A program made the translations under genes and the position numbers. The notes beneath the pieces are model-generated. The model was given only the letters and a program-made list of their open reading frames with translations, was not told the origin of the DNA and ran no database searches. Source: Mitsuaria chitosanitabida ATCC BAA-476 = NBRC 102408 (GTDB lineage: Bacteria > Pseudomonadota > Gammaproteobacteria > Burkholderiales > Burkholderiaceae_C). From it: DNA of 64,000 bases. The DNA lies in NCBI RefSeq assembly GCF_001598255.1, contig NZ_BCYP01000008.1, forward strand, positions 44,447 through 108,446, given 5' to 3'. Below are positions 27,029 to 35,675 of this stretch, one piece after another. Every line of letters starts with the position of its first letter. Position 1 is the first letter of the stretch.

Positions 27029-28462
27029 TCAGGCGCCGAGCCGCAACTCCGCCAGCAGCCCGCCCTCGGGTCGGTTGGACAGCGTCAGCGTGCCGTGCTG
27101 CTTGAGCGTGAGCTCCCGCGCGATGTAGAGCCCGAGGCCCGCGCCGCCCGTGTGGCGGTTGCGCGAGTCCTCCAGCCGGAAGAAGGGCTCGAAGACGGCC
27201 TCGAGCTGGGCCTCGGGGATGCCGGGCCCCCGGTCCGCGACGCGCAGCCAGGCGCCGTCCGTGTCGCGGCCCACGCTGACCTCGGCGCGGCCACCGTAGC
27301 GCAGCGCGTTCCCGACCAGGTTGCCCACCACGCGCCGCAGCGCCATCGGCTGGGCCCTGGCCAGCACCGGCTCGCCCGGGTCCTGGAAGAACACCGGCTG
27401 GCCCTGCTCGAGCAGGTCGTCGGTCATCGCCTGCGCCAGCGCGTGCAGGTCGACGTCCTGCTGCGGCTCGGCGCCGGCCGGGCCGTCGCCGCGGAAGAGC
27501 TCCATCACCGCGTCCACCAGCGCATTCATCTCGTGGATGTCCTCGACCGAGCGCTCGCGCTGCAACGCGTCGATGTCCAGCGTCTCCAGCCGCATGCGCA
27601 GGCGGGTCAGCGGCGTGCGCAGGTCATGGGAGATCGCGGCCACCATCAGGCCGCGCTCGTTGAACTGGCGTCGCAACTGGCGCGCCATCGCGTTGAAGAC
27701 GCGCGCGGTCTCGCGCACCTCCAGCGTGCCGGCGCGCTCGTCCAGCAGCGGCAGCTTGTCCTGCTGATGCAGGGTCTGCCCCAGCGACTGCGAGGCTCGC
27801 GCCAGCTCGCGCATCGGTCGCGCCAGCCAGCGCGAGGCCAGCCAGGCGGCCAGGCCGGTGACCAGCAGCCGGATGCCGTAGTCCAGCAGCAGCTCCTTGG
27901 TGCTGAGCCCGCGGAACGGCCCGGGTCCCCGGGCCTGCTGATCGCGCTCGCGCATCGCGCGGAAGTCGGGACCGACCATGCCGCCACCGGTCATGTCGCC
28001 GGGCAGGGTCACGTCGCGCATGTCCCGGAGATCGCGCATCTCGCGCGGGTCGCTCATCTCGGAGGGACCGGGGAATCCGCCGGCGTCGCTGGCCGCGTGG
28101 GGGCCCGGGCCCGGGCCTGGACCGCGGAAGGCGCCCGGACCGGGGCCGGGGCGATTCATCATGCCGGGCATGGGCGGCAGCGTCGGCGCGGTCGGCATGT
28201 GCGCGACCTGGAAGTCGTCGCGATGCCAGGTCACGACGGTGATGGCCAGCGCCTGCGCCGCCACCAGCGTGATCCACATCGTCAGGAAGATGCGCCGCGC
28301 CAGCGTGTCGCCGAGCACGCGTCCCACGACATCGCCCAGCCGGCGCCAGGCGCGCTTGAGGCCGCCCGGCGCGGCGCCCGAGGCGGATTTCCCGGACGAG
28401 GCGCTCGCGGTGCCCGTGGCGCCGGAAGTGCTCGCGGGTCGCGCGCGATCGCCAGCGCTCAT
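27029..28462 (-). CDS. Sensor histidine kinase (EnvZ-like) with Pro/Gly/Met-rich sensing loop
   Basis: 477 residues. TM1 (about 55–75), a low-complexity periplasmic loop (about 85–185), TM2 (about 190–210), HAMP, then HisKA with the phospho-His in ISHDLRTPLTRLR. The HATPase_c domain has NALRYGG (N box), DRGPGIP (G1), EPFFRLEDSR (F) and GAGLGLYI (G2). The loop is dominated by PGPGP stretches and a run of M/D/R repeats (EMRDLRDMRD), unlike EnvZ. The stop of the regulator overlaps its ATG by one base (TGATG), so the pair is translationally coupled. The signal is unknown. Confidence 0.9.
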   Translation of the reverse strand: MSAGDRARPASTSGATGTASASSGKSASGAAPGGLKRAWRRLGDVVGRVLGDTLARRIFLTMWITLVAAQALAITVVTWHRDDFQVAHMPTAPTLPPMPGMMNRPGPGPGAFRGPGPGPGPHAASDAGGFPGPSEMSDPREMRDLRDMRDVTLPGDMTGGGMVGPDFRAMRERDQQARGPGPFRGLSTKELLLDYGIRLLVTGLAAWLASRWLARPMRELARASQSLGQTLHQQDKLPLLDERAGTLEVRETARVFNAMARQLRRQFNERGLMVAAISHDLRTPLTRLRMRLETLDIDALQRERSVEDIHEMNALVDAVMELFRGDGPAGAEPQQDVDLHALAQAMTDDLLEQGQPVFFQDPGEPVLARAQPMALRRVVGNLVGNALRYGGRAEVSVGRDTDGAWLRVADRGPGIPEAQLEAVFEPFFRLEDSRNRHTGGAGLGLYIARELTLKQHGTLTLSNRPEGGLLAELRLGA

Positions 28463-29166
28463 CAGCTCTGCACCTGGGCGTCGAAGAGGTAGCCCTCGCC
28501 GCGCATGGTGCGGATCAGGCGCGGCTCCTTGGGCGAGTCGCCCAGCTTCTGCCGCAGCCGCGAGATCGTCAGGTCCACGCTGCGATCGTTGACCTCGACG
28601 CCGGGCGCGCGGGTGAGCTCGATCAGCTGCTCGCGGCTGAGCACGCGGCCGGGGCGCTCGACCAATGCGCTCAGCATGCGGAACTCGGCGCTGGACAGGG
28701 GGACCACCACCTGCTGCGGCGACACCAGCTGACGCAGCAGCCGGTCGAAGGCCCAGCCCTCGAAGCGGAACTCGCGCCGCGTCTGGGACTCGCTCTCGCC
28801 GCGGCGCGCGCGGCGGCGGATCGCGTGGATGCGGGCCACCAGCTCGCGGGGTTCGAAGGGTTTGGAGAGGTAGTCGTCGGCGCCCATCTCCAGGCCGAGC
28901 ACGCGGCTGATCGGGTCGCCGTGAGCGGTCAGCATGATCACCGGCACGCTGGCGTGGTGCTGCTGGATCCACTGGCACAGGGACAGGCCGTTCTCGTCGG
29001 GCAGCATCAGGTCCAGCACCACCACGTCGAAGACCTGCGTGGTCATGAGGCGGCGCATCTCGCGACCGTCGGCCGCCGTGCTCACGGTCACCCCGAACTT
29101 GTGCAGATAGTCCTGCAGGGAATCGCGGATCCCCGCATCGTCATCGACCACCAGACACCGCGTCAT
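28462..29166 (-). CDS. OmpR-family response regulator
   Basis: 234 residues: receiver domain 1–120 with acidic triad DDD, phospho-Asp in VVVLDLMLP and Lys in YLSKPFEP, then a winged-helix DNA-binding domain (about 140–230) ending in TISRLRQKLGDSPKEPRLIRTMRGEGYLF. The frame is open for 105 codons further upstream, but GGAGGAGCGC immediately before the ATG at 29166 fixes the start. It is coupled to the downstream histidine kinase. The layout is that of an OmpR/EnvZ pair, though not the orthologous osmoregulators by context. Confidence 0.92.
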   Translation of the reverse strand: MTRCLVVDDDAGIRDSLQDYLHKFGVTVSTAADGREMRRLMTTQVFDVVVLDLMLPDENGLSLCQWIQQHHASVPVIMLTAHGDPISRVLGLEMGADDYLSKPFEPRELVARIHAIRRRARRGESESQTRREFRFEGWAFDRLLRQLVSPQQVVVPLSSAEFRMLSALVERPGRVLSREQLIELTRAPGVEVNDRSVDLTISRLRQKLGDSPKEPRLIRTMRGEGYLFDAQVQS

Positions 29167-29614
29167 GCGCTCCTCCACGACCGGGACCGGCCGAGCGCCG
29201 GACCCAGGCTCGGACGATACACGACCGTCACCGTCGGAGGCCGCCGCGTTCGCACGCGCGTGAGGACGCGGCATCGCCGCGGCCGGCGACGACAGCGGCC
29301 AGGGCGGGGCGGGGATCGCGACCTCGTCCGAGGTCCGCGCGGCGGGGCCGGGCAGCACGGTCAGCGTCGCGGGCAGGATCGCGTCGGCGGGCTCGCCCAT
29401 CAGGCCGCCGGAGCCGCCCAGGCGCTTCCATCCGTTGCGATCGCTCTCGCCGCCCCAGGCGCGCAGGGCTTCGTCCTTCATCCTCGTGTCCTCAAAAAGT
29501 CCGGTGGTCGTTCGCGATCGATCGCGAGGGGCGCGTGGGCCGTGTCCTCCGGCCGGCGCTCAGGCGGCGCCCGATGGCGGCCGGGTGGCCCCACGGGTCG
29601 CGCCCGCGTGACGC
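29167..29614. other. Intergenic region upstream of the two-component pair
   Basis: 448 bases between the response regulator start and the dioxygenase stop. The frame of the regulator stays open through most of it, but composition and the downstream ribosome binding site argue against coding. It contains a perfect 16-base palindrome (TCGCGATCGATCGCGA, 29512–29527). I see no clear promoter or terminator. Confidence 0.6.
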
Positions 29615-30502
29615 TCAGGCGGCGATGCCGACCGTCAGCGTCGCGGTGTAGCCCGCGCTGACGCTGCCGCTGAGCGTCGCCAACTGGGTGGTGTAGCCGT
29701 CGCTGAAGACGTTGTCGGTGGCGAAGCTGATGCGGTTGAAGTTGGTCAGGCTGCTCGCGTAGCCGGTGGCGCTGGTGTAGACCGTGGTGCAGACATCCGT
29801 CGGGAAGGCGATCTGCGAGGTCTTGATCTTGTTGGCGTAGGAGGTCGCGGCCGTCGCGGTGCGGTAGACCTCGAAGTGCATGTGGGGCATGCGGCCGTCG
29901 TAGCAGCCCGGGAAGATGGTGGTGAAGGTGACCGTGCCGTCGCTGCCGGTGCTCTGCACGCCGCGCAGGTAGTTCTCGTTGATGATGCTCGAGGAGTACA
30001 GCGAGTAGCGGCCCTCGCGGTCGCAGTGCCACAGGTAGATCGCGTAGCCGGACAGATCGGCGCAGCTGCTGCTGGTGTTCACCAGCTTGAGCGTCAGCGT
30101 CAGCGGCACGCCGCCCGCGGTGCCGCTGGCGGTGCCGATGCTGCCGCGGATGTCCGAGCGGACGATGCCGCTCAGGGACAAGGCGTTGGCGATGCCGCTG
30201 CCGTTGCTGTTGGAGCCGTCGCCGGGGTAGGGGCCGGCGGTCTCCTCGGGGATCACGCTGCAGCTGGCGGTGGTGGTCGTACCCGTCGAAGTGCTGCCGG
30301 AGCTCGAGGAACTCGTCGTGCTGGTGCCGGTCTCGGAGCCGCCACCGCCGCAGCCCACCAAGGTCAGGCCGCCGATGCCGGCCAGTCCGGCCAGCAGGCC
30401 CAGCGCGCGGCGGCGCTGCTGCATGACACGCAGGTCGTGGGCCAGGCCCTGGTCGTGGTCGTCGTCGTGGTCGGCGGGGAAGGCGTGGCGAGGGGGCTGC
30501 AT
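29615..30502 (-). CDS. Exported intradiol ring-cleavage dioxygenase-like protein
   Basis: 295 residues. A 26-residue His/Asp-rich head precedes QQRRRALGLLAGLAGIGGL, a Tat-like signal ending at lipobox LVGC (about residue 51), then a Ser/Thr/Gly linker. The dioxygenase beta-sandwich has all four iron ligands: Tyr in LWHCDREGRYSLY, then Tyr, His and His in FPGCYDGRMPHMHFEVYR. Family enzymes open catecholic rings, and this exported subgroup has unknown physiological substrates. The conserved-looking head before the Tat motif argues that the first Met is the true start. It lies between the ABC exporter and the two-component genes. Confidence 0.85.
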   Translation of the reverse strand: MQPPRHAFPADHDDDHDQGLAHDLRVMQQRRRALGLLAGLAGIGGLTLVGCGGGGSETGTSTTSSSSSGSTSTGTTTTASCSVIPEETAGPYPGDGSNSNGSGIANALSLSGIVRSDIRGSIGTASGTAGGVPLTLTLKLVNTSSSCADLSGYAIYLWHCDREGRYSLYSSSIINENYLRGVQSTGSDGTVTFTTIFPGCYDGRMPHMHFEVYRTATAATSYANKIKTSQIAFPTDVCTTVYTSATGYASSLTNFNRISFATDNVFSDGYTTQLATLSGSVSAGYTATLTVGIAA

Positions 30503-30599
30503 GGCGGACTCCGGTGGGGATGTCCGCCATTGAGCCCGGTGGCTATGTCGTCCGCTTATCGACTTTGTGTCAGGGTGGACAACAGGGCGCGGGAAAGCC

Positions 30600-32579
30600 T
30601 CAGTGCTGGACCTTCACCATCCCCGCGTACGCCCCATCGCGCGCCATGAGCTCATCGTGGTTGCCGCTCTCGACCACCTGACCATCGGCCAGCACCTGGA
30701 TGCAGTCCGCGCGACGGATCGTGGACAGCCGGTGCGCGATCACGATCAGCGTCTTGCGACCCTGCCAGTGCTCCAGCGCCTGTTGCACGGCGCGCTCGCT
30801 CTCGGTGTCCAGCGCCGACGTCGCCTCGTCGAAGATCCACACCGGCGCGTCCTTGTAGAGCGCCCGCGCGATCGCCAGACGCTGGCGCTGACCGCCCGAC
30901 AGCTTGCTGCCGTTGGCGCCGATGCTGCTGTCCAGTCCCTCGGGCAGCGACTGCACGAAGTCCCACAGCGCCGCGGCGCGCAGCACCTGCTCGAGCTTGG
31001 CGTCGTCGCGCTCCTGCGCGTAGGCGATGTTGTCCGCCACCGAGGCGTCGAACAGCACGATGTCCTGCGACACGACCGCGAACTGGCGGCGCAGGTTGGC
31101 CTTCGTCAGCTCGTCGATGGCCACGCCGTCCAGCGTGATGCGACCGCCGTCCGGACGCTCGAAGCCCATCAGCAGGTTGACCACCGAGGTCTTGCCCGCG
31201 CCCGAGCTGCCCACCAGCGCCGTCGTGCGGCCCGCCGGGATGCGCATGTCCAGCGCCGCCAGCGCGTCGCGGCTCGCGCCCGGATAGCGCAGGGTGACGC
31301 GTTCCAGCGCGATGTCGCCGCGCGCGCCGTGCAGTTCCTTGGTGCCGGTGTCGGGCTCGGCCGGCGTGTCCAGCATGCCCATGCAGCCGCGCGCCACGAC
31401 CAGCGCGTTGGTGATGGGCTGCATCACGTCGCTCAGGTGGCGCAGCCGCGAGCTCATGAACAGCAGCGCGGTGACGAAGGAGGCGAATTCGCCCACGCCG
31501 GTCTGGTTCTGCCGCGACTGCAGCAGCGCCAGGCTGACGATGATGGAGATGCCGACGCTGGCCATCAGCTGCGACAGCGGCTGGGCCATCGCGTTGGCCG
31601 CCGCGGTCTTCAGCGCGCTGCGCTGGACCTCGCGGGCGCGCTCGGCGAAGCGCTTGCGCTCGTAGTCGGCGGCGTCGAAGCTGCGCACGACGCGCCAGGC
31701 TCGGGTCACGTCCTCGACCACCGACACCAGACGCAACTGCGCGTCATAGGCCCACGAGCCCATCTTGCGCACCCGCTTGTTGACCTTGCGGACCACGAAG
31801 GCCAGGCCCGGCACCGTGATCATCGACAGCAGCGTCAGCTGCCAGTTCAGCACGAACAGGTAGCCCATCAACGCGAGCGCCGGCAGGCCGTCGCGCAGCA
31901 CGGTCACCAGCGCGCCGGCGATCAGCGTCACCACCTGCTGCGGATCGTTGACGACCTTGGTCACGGCGGTGGCCGGCTGCAGGCTGGTGTAGACGCGGGC
32001 GTCGGCCTTCAGCAGCACCTGCAGCAGCGCGGCGCGGATGTCCATCACCGTGCGGGAGATGGTCCAGTTCAGCATGTACTGGCCGCAGAAGCTGAACAGC
32101 CCGCGCAGCCCGAACAGGCCGATCAGCACGATGGGCACCATCCACACCGGGAAGGAGTACTCGACGGTCGGCTTGGCCGGCGCGGCCGCGGCGGCGCTCG
32201 CCGCCGGCGTGGCGGCCGTCGAGGCGGAGGCGCCGGCGATCGAGGCCGTGGCGGCGGTCCGCGCCGTGCCGGACGCGGCCGAAGCGGCAGGGGCCTCCGC
32301 GGCCGATGCCGCGGCCGCGGCCGTCGAGGTCGTGGCGGCCGGGAGCGTGGCCTCGCCGCCCAGCGCGGGCAGCGACGAGGAGGCGCTGGCGCTCTTGGAC
32401 TGGAAGCCCTCGCCGAGCGCGTAACCCAGCAGCTTGGGGATCAGCGGCTCGGTCGCCGCGACCAGCACGAAGGCCACCACCGAGAGCATCAGCCCCCAGC
32501 GGTGCGGTTTCATGAAGCGCCACAGGCGCTTGGCGGTGAGCTTCAGGGGCTCGTCGCCGGTGTAGTCGGTCTCGCTCAT
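30600..32579 (-). CDS. msbA: MsbA-type lipid A/LPS exporter with Ala-rich insertion
   Basis: 659 residues: a six-helix ABC exporter domain (1–420) and a nucleotide-binding domain with GSSGAGKTS (Walker A), LSGGQRQRLAIARAL (signature), VWIFDEATSALD (Walker B) and the H-loop IAHRLS. It flips core lipid A across the inner membrane. Between TM1 and TM2 there is a 78-residue Ala/Ser/Thr-rich insertion (residues about 61–138, bases 32166–32399) that normal MsbA (about 580 residues) lacks. It follows the glf gene by 34 bases in the LPS run. Confidence 0.9.
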   Translation of the reverse strand: MSETDYTGDEPLKLTAKRLWRFMKPHRWGLMLSVVAFVLVAATEPLIPKLLGYALGEGFQSKSASASSSLPALGGEATLPAATTSTAAAAASAAEAPAASAASGTARTAATASIAGASASTAATPAASAAAAAPAKPTVEYSFPVWMVPIVLIGLFGLRGLFSFCGQYMLNWTISRTVMDIRAALLQVLLKADARVYTSLQPATAVTKVVNDPQQVVTLIAGALVTVLRDGLPALALMGYLFVLNWQLTLLSMITVPGLAFVVRKVNKRVRKMGSWAYDAQLRLVSVVEDVTRAWRVVRSFDAADYERKRFAERAREVQRSALKTAAANAMAQPLSQLMASVGISIIVSLALLQSRQNQTGVGEFASFVTALLFMSSRLRHLSDVMQPITNALVVARGCMGMLDTPAEPDTGTKELHGARGDIALERVTLRYPGASRDALAALDMRIPAGRTTALVGSSGAGKTSVVNLLMGFERPDGGRITLDGVAIDELTKANLRRQFAVVSQDIVLFDASVADNIAYAQERDDAKLEQVLRAAALWDFVQSLPEGLDSSIGANGSKLSGGQRQRLAIARALYKDAPVWIFDEATSALDTESERAVQQALEHWQGRKTLIVIAHRLSTIRRADCIQVLADGQVVESGNHDELMARDGAYAGMVKVQH

Positions 32580-32613
32580 GGGTCGTGCGTGGTCTGGGCG
32601 CTCGAGGCCTGCC

Positions 32614-33720
32614 TCAGCCCCGGGCCGCTCCGTCGACCAGCTCCTGCGCCGTCTTCAGCGCGGCCGCGACGATCTGGTCCATGTTGTAGTAGCGGTACTG
32701 CGCCAGCCGGCCGACGAAGGTCACGCCCTCGGTGCGCTCGGCCATCTCGGCGTACTTCTTGTACAGCGCCTCGTTCTCGGGCCGGGGGACCGGGTAGTAC
32801 GGGTCGCCCTCGTCCTGCGGGAACTCGCGCACGATGGACGTGCCCGCGTGGGTCTCGCCGGTCAGGTGCTTGAACTCGGTGATGCGGGTGAAGTCGTGAT
32901 CGTTCGGGTAGTTGACCGTGCCCACCGGCTGGAACTGCGCGGTGTCGGCCAGGTGCTGGTGGTCGAAGCGCAGGCTGCGGTAGGGCAGCGGGCCGTGGCA
33001 GTGATCGAAGAAGGCGTCGATCGGGCCGGAGTAGATGATGTGCGCGCCCGCGAAGTCGCCGCGCACGTCCTTGAAGTCCACGCCGGTGCGGACGGTGATG
33101 GCCGGGTGGTCCAGCATGCGCTCGAACATCGCGGTGTAGCCGTCGGCCGGCATGAACTGCAGGGTGTCGGCGAAGTAGCGGTCGTCGTCATTGCTGCGCG
33201 TCGGGATGCGCGCGGCGACGCCGGCCGACAGCTGCGACAGGTCCAGCCCCCACTGCTTGCGGGTGTAGCCGCGGAAGAACTTTTCGCACAGGTCGCGGCC
33301 GACGGAGTTCAGCACCACGTCCTCGCTGGTCTGGATCGGATCGCGGGGTTCGCGCACCGTCTCCAGATAGCCCTGCACCTCGTCCTCGGTCAGGCTCAGG
33401 CCGTACAGCGAGTTGATCGTGGTGCGGTTGATGGGGATGGGCAGCAGCTGCTCGCCGACCTTGGCCAGCACGCGGTGCTCGTAGAAGCGCCACGTGGTGA
33501 AGCGGGACAGGAACTCGAAGACCTTCTTCGCGTTCGTGTGGAAGATGTGCGGTCCGTAGGGGTGGATCAGCACGCCGTGGGCGTCGCGCTCGTCGTAGGC
33601 GTTGCCGCCGATGTGCGGGCGCTTGTCGATCAGATGGACCGTGTGGCCGGCGTCGGCCAGCACGCGGGCGCAGACGGAACCGGCGAAGCCGGCGCCGACG
33701 ATGAGGTATTCAGTGGTCAT
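32614..33720 (-). CDS. glf: UDP-galactopyranose mutase
   Basis: 368 residues. The FAD site is YLIVGAGFAGSVCARVLA at the N-terminus, followed by RPHIGGNAYDERD and the family-specific HPYGPHIFHTN. Substrate-contact elements include the FFRGYTRKQWG loop, SGPIDAFFD and the NYPNDHDFTRITEFKHLTG segment. It interconverts UDP-galactopyranose and UDP-galactofuranose for galactofuranose in surface glycans. The ATG overlaps the GT25 gene's stop by 4 bases. It implies galactofuranose in this strain's O-antigen or outer core. Confidence 0.97.
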   Translation of the reverse strand: MTTEYLIVGAGFAGSVCARVLADAGHTVHLIDKRPHIGGNAYDERDAHGVLIHPYGPHIFHTNAKKVFEFLSRFTTWRFYEHRVLAKVGEQLLPIPINRTTINSLYGLSLTEDEVQGYLETVREPRDPIQTSEDVVLNSVGRDLCEKFFRGYTRKQWGLDLSQLSAGVAARIPTRSNDDDRYFADTLQFMPADGYTAMFERMLDHPAITVRTGVDFKDVRGDFAGAHIIYSGPIDAFFDHCHGPLPYRSLRFDHQHLADTAQFQPVGTVNYPNDHDFTRITEFKHLTGETHAGTSIVREFPQDEGDPYYPVPRPENEALYKKYAEMAERTEGVTFVGRLAQYRYYNMDQIVAAALKTAQELVDGAARG

Positions 33721-34520
33721 GGGCGTCCGCCGTGGGTGAGTTCAGGGAAGGGGTCCCCGGCCGCTTCGAGCGCCCGGTTGAACCACGCGTTGCACAGGTT
33801 GTAGCGCCATTGTCCGCGCGCCTTGCGCCAGCGGCGGCCGAGGAAGGAGGCCGTCTCGCGCGTACCGATCGAGGACACGAAAGATTCTTCGCCCAGTCCG
33901 ATGGGATAGGGTGACAGTCCGTAGAGCCGCAGGCCCGACAGCCACCAGTGACGCAGATCCACGTCCACGGGGCGATGGAAGCGCGCGTGTCGGCGCAACA
34001 GCTTGCGCGCGCCCGTCGCGCTGAGCAAGTAGGCGCCGGTCAGGCTGGGTGCGCGTCGATAGCGGACAAGGTCGGTCCCGATAGCGGGTGCGGGCAATGG
34101 CCAGCGTTGCCAGAGTTTCTCGTTGTCCCGCCCTACCAGCTTGATCATGTCCCAGCGCTCAGGCATCGCCGCCACTGCGCGCAGCACGTCGGGCAGCGCC
34201 GGCAAGAGGTCGACGTCGTCCTCCAGCACCAGCGAGAAGGGCTGACCGCGCTCGCCGGCCGTGGCCACGCGACGCCAGACTTCCTGATGGCTCGCATAAC
34301 AGCCGATCTCCCCCGGCGACATCGGCAGCGGATAGTCCACCGCGTTCTTCTCCGCGTCATACAGCGCTTCGCGATCCGCGGGGGGCAGGTCCTTGCCGTA
34401 CACGGCCTGGACCCATTCGAAGGGCATTGCCAGAGCGCAGAGTTGTTCACGCATCACGGCAAGACGTTGCTCGTCGCGCGGCAGATTGATGAGGAAGACG
34501 GGCGGGAATGTCTCGGACAT
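33717..34520 (-). CDS. Glycosyltransferase family 25 (LPS glycosyltransferase)
   Basis: 267 residues. The GT25 opening VFLINLPRDEQRLAVM and acidic metal motif FSLVLEDDVDLLP (near residue 105) are both present, with GCYASHQEVWRRV between them. Relatives add galactose or glucose to lipooligosaccharide. The C-terminus lacks a membrane anchor. It overlaps glf by 4 bases and begins 3 bases before the GT4 gene ends, so the cluster is tightly coupled. With glf next to it, a Gal or Galf acceptor is plausible. Confidence 0.88.
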   Translation of the reverse strand: MSETFPPVFLINLPRDEQRLAVMREQLCALAMPFEWVQAVYGKDLPPADREALYDAEKNAVDYPLPMSPGEIGCYASHQEVWRRVATAGERGQPFSLVLEDDVDLLPALPDVLRAVAAMPERWDMIKLVGRDNEKLWQRWPLPAPAIGTDLVRYRRAPSLTGAYLLSATGARKLLRRHARFHRPVDVDLRHWWLSGLRLYGLSPYPIGLGEESFVSSIGTRETASFLGRRWRKARGQWRYNLCNAWFNRALEAAGDPFPELTHGGRP

Positions 34521-34523
34521 GGG

Positions 34524-35675
34524 TCAGCGCCCGGAGGCAGCGATGGACGGGGAACGTTCAGTAGCGATCAATCGCTCGAAAAGGCTCTCGTAGGCAGCCA
34601 GCATCTGATCGTGCCGGAAGCGTGAAGTGGCCTCGACCCGGCCACGCTCAGCCATGGCGGCGGCGCCGTCGGTGTCGCGCAGGAGTGCAGCAAGCCCCTC
34701 AGCCCAGGCGCCTGGGTCTTCATGGGGAACCAGACGGCCCGTGTCGCCGTCGCGCAGCATCTCGCGCACGCCCGGCACGTCACTGCCCAGCACCGCGCAA
34801 CCGGCGGCCATGCCTTCGACCAGCGAAAGCGGCATTCCTTCGTAGTGGGTGCTGAGCACGGCGAAGCGATGGGTCATCAGCAGTTGCGGCAAGGTGGCGC
34901 AGTGGCCGAGGAACTGGACCTGTCCCTGCAACCCGAGTTCCTGGCAGAGCCGCACCGCCGCATCGCGATGGCGTGCGCTGCCGCCGCCGGCGAGCAGCAA
35001 GGGCGGCGTCATGCCATGGCGATCACGCAGCAGGGCCAGCCCGCGTAGCAAGGTCAGATGATCCTTCTGGCCGGCGAAGCGCGCGGCCATGACCAAGCCT
35101 GGAACACGGGATGCGAAGGGGTGGGCCGTCGCCGCCTCGAACGGAGCGATCCGGATGCCATTCGGGATCGCGATGGTACGGGCGGCGGGCATGCCCAGGT
35201 TGAGCAAGCTCTCACGAACGCCGTCGGAGCAGCCCACGATGGCGTCGCTGCGCACCGCCAGACGGCGCGCCTGCCAGAGTCGCCAACGGCTGTAGCGTTC
35301 GCGCGAGTTGTGCTCGACGTGCACGAGATGCGGCACGCCGGCCCAGAGACCAGCCCAGCGTGCGAGCAGATGTTCGGGGAAGCCGTGGGCGACAAGAAGG
35401 TCGGGTTGCCAGCGCCGGCACAACGCGCGCAGCGCCATGACGGTCGCGACATGGCTCCAGCCAGGCACCAGGGCGACCTGAAGGCCTTCTTCGCGCAGTT
35501 GCGCGACGCGGTCCATCGGCGTGTGTCGCTTGCGCCGTAGCGCGAGCATCACGTCGAAACGTCCACCGTCGGCACCCGCGCGGACGAGATCCAGCGCGAC
35601 CTGGGTCGCACCGGAGAATCCACCGGTCACGACATGCAGGATGCGCGCGCGCGCCGGCTGGGCATCGGCGTTCAT
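34524..35675 (-). CDS. Glycosyltransferase family 4 (GT-B)
   Basis: 383 residues. The N-terminal Rossmann domain starts with ILHVVTGGFSGATQVALDLV. The C-terminal domain has the E-x7-E nucleotide-sugar motif in YEGMPLSLVEGMAAG (near residue 300) and the VIPNGI-like IAIPNGIRIAPF. It should transfer a sugar from a nucleotide donor onto a lipid-linked saccharide at the cytoplasmic face. The start codon overlaps the stop of the next upstream transferase (ATGA at 35672–35675). Confidence 0.9.
   Translation of the reverse strand: MNADAQPARARILHVVTGGFSGATQVALDLVRAGADGGRFDVMLALRRKRHTPMDRVAQLREEGLQVALVPGWSHVATVMALRALCRRWQPDLLVAHGFPEHLLARWAGLWAGVPHLVHVEHNSRERYSRWRLWQARRLAVRSDAIVGCSDGVRESLLNLGMPAARTIAIPNGIRIAPFEAATAHPFASRVPGLVMAARFAGQKDHLTLLRGLALLRDRHGMTPPLLLAGGGSARHRDAAVRLCQELGLQGQVQFLGHCATLPQLLMTHRFAVLSTHYEGMPLSLVEGMAAGCAVLGSDVPGVREMLRDGDTGRLVPHEDPGAWAEGLAALLRDTDGAAAMAERGRVEATSRFRHDQMLAAYESLFERLIATERSPSIAASGR

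Noticed and set aside
28462..29481. Longer form of the OmpR-type regulator with a 105-residue N-terminal extension
   Set aside because: The extension is compositionally shadow-like, and a strong GGAGGAG site marks the Met that begins the receiver fold.
29512..29527. 16-bp palindrome TCGCGATCGATCGCGA as a special site
   Set aside because: CG/GATC-rich self-complementary words of this kind are common in such high-GC DNA and it lies far from either start codon.
30567..32873. A 768-codon plus-strand frame opposite msbA
   Set aside because: Antisense shadow of the ABC exporter; its Gly/Arg-rich end only mirrors the Ala-rich insertion.
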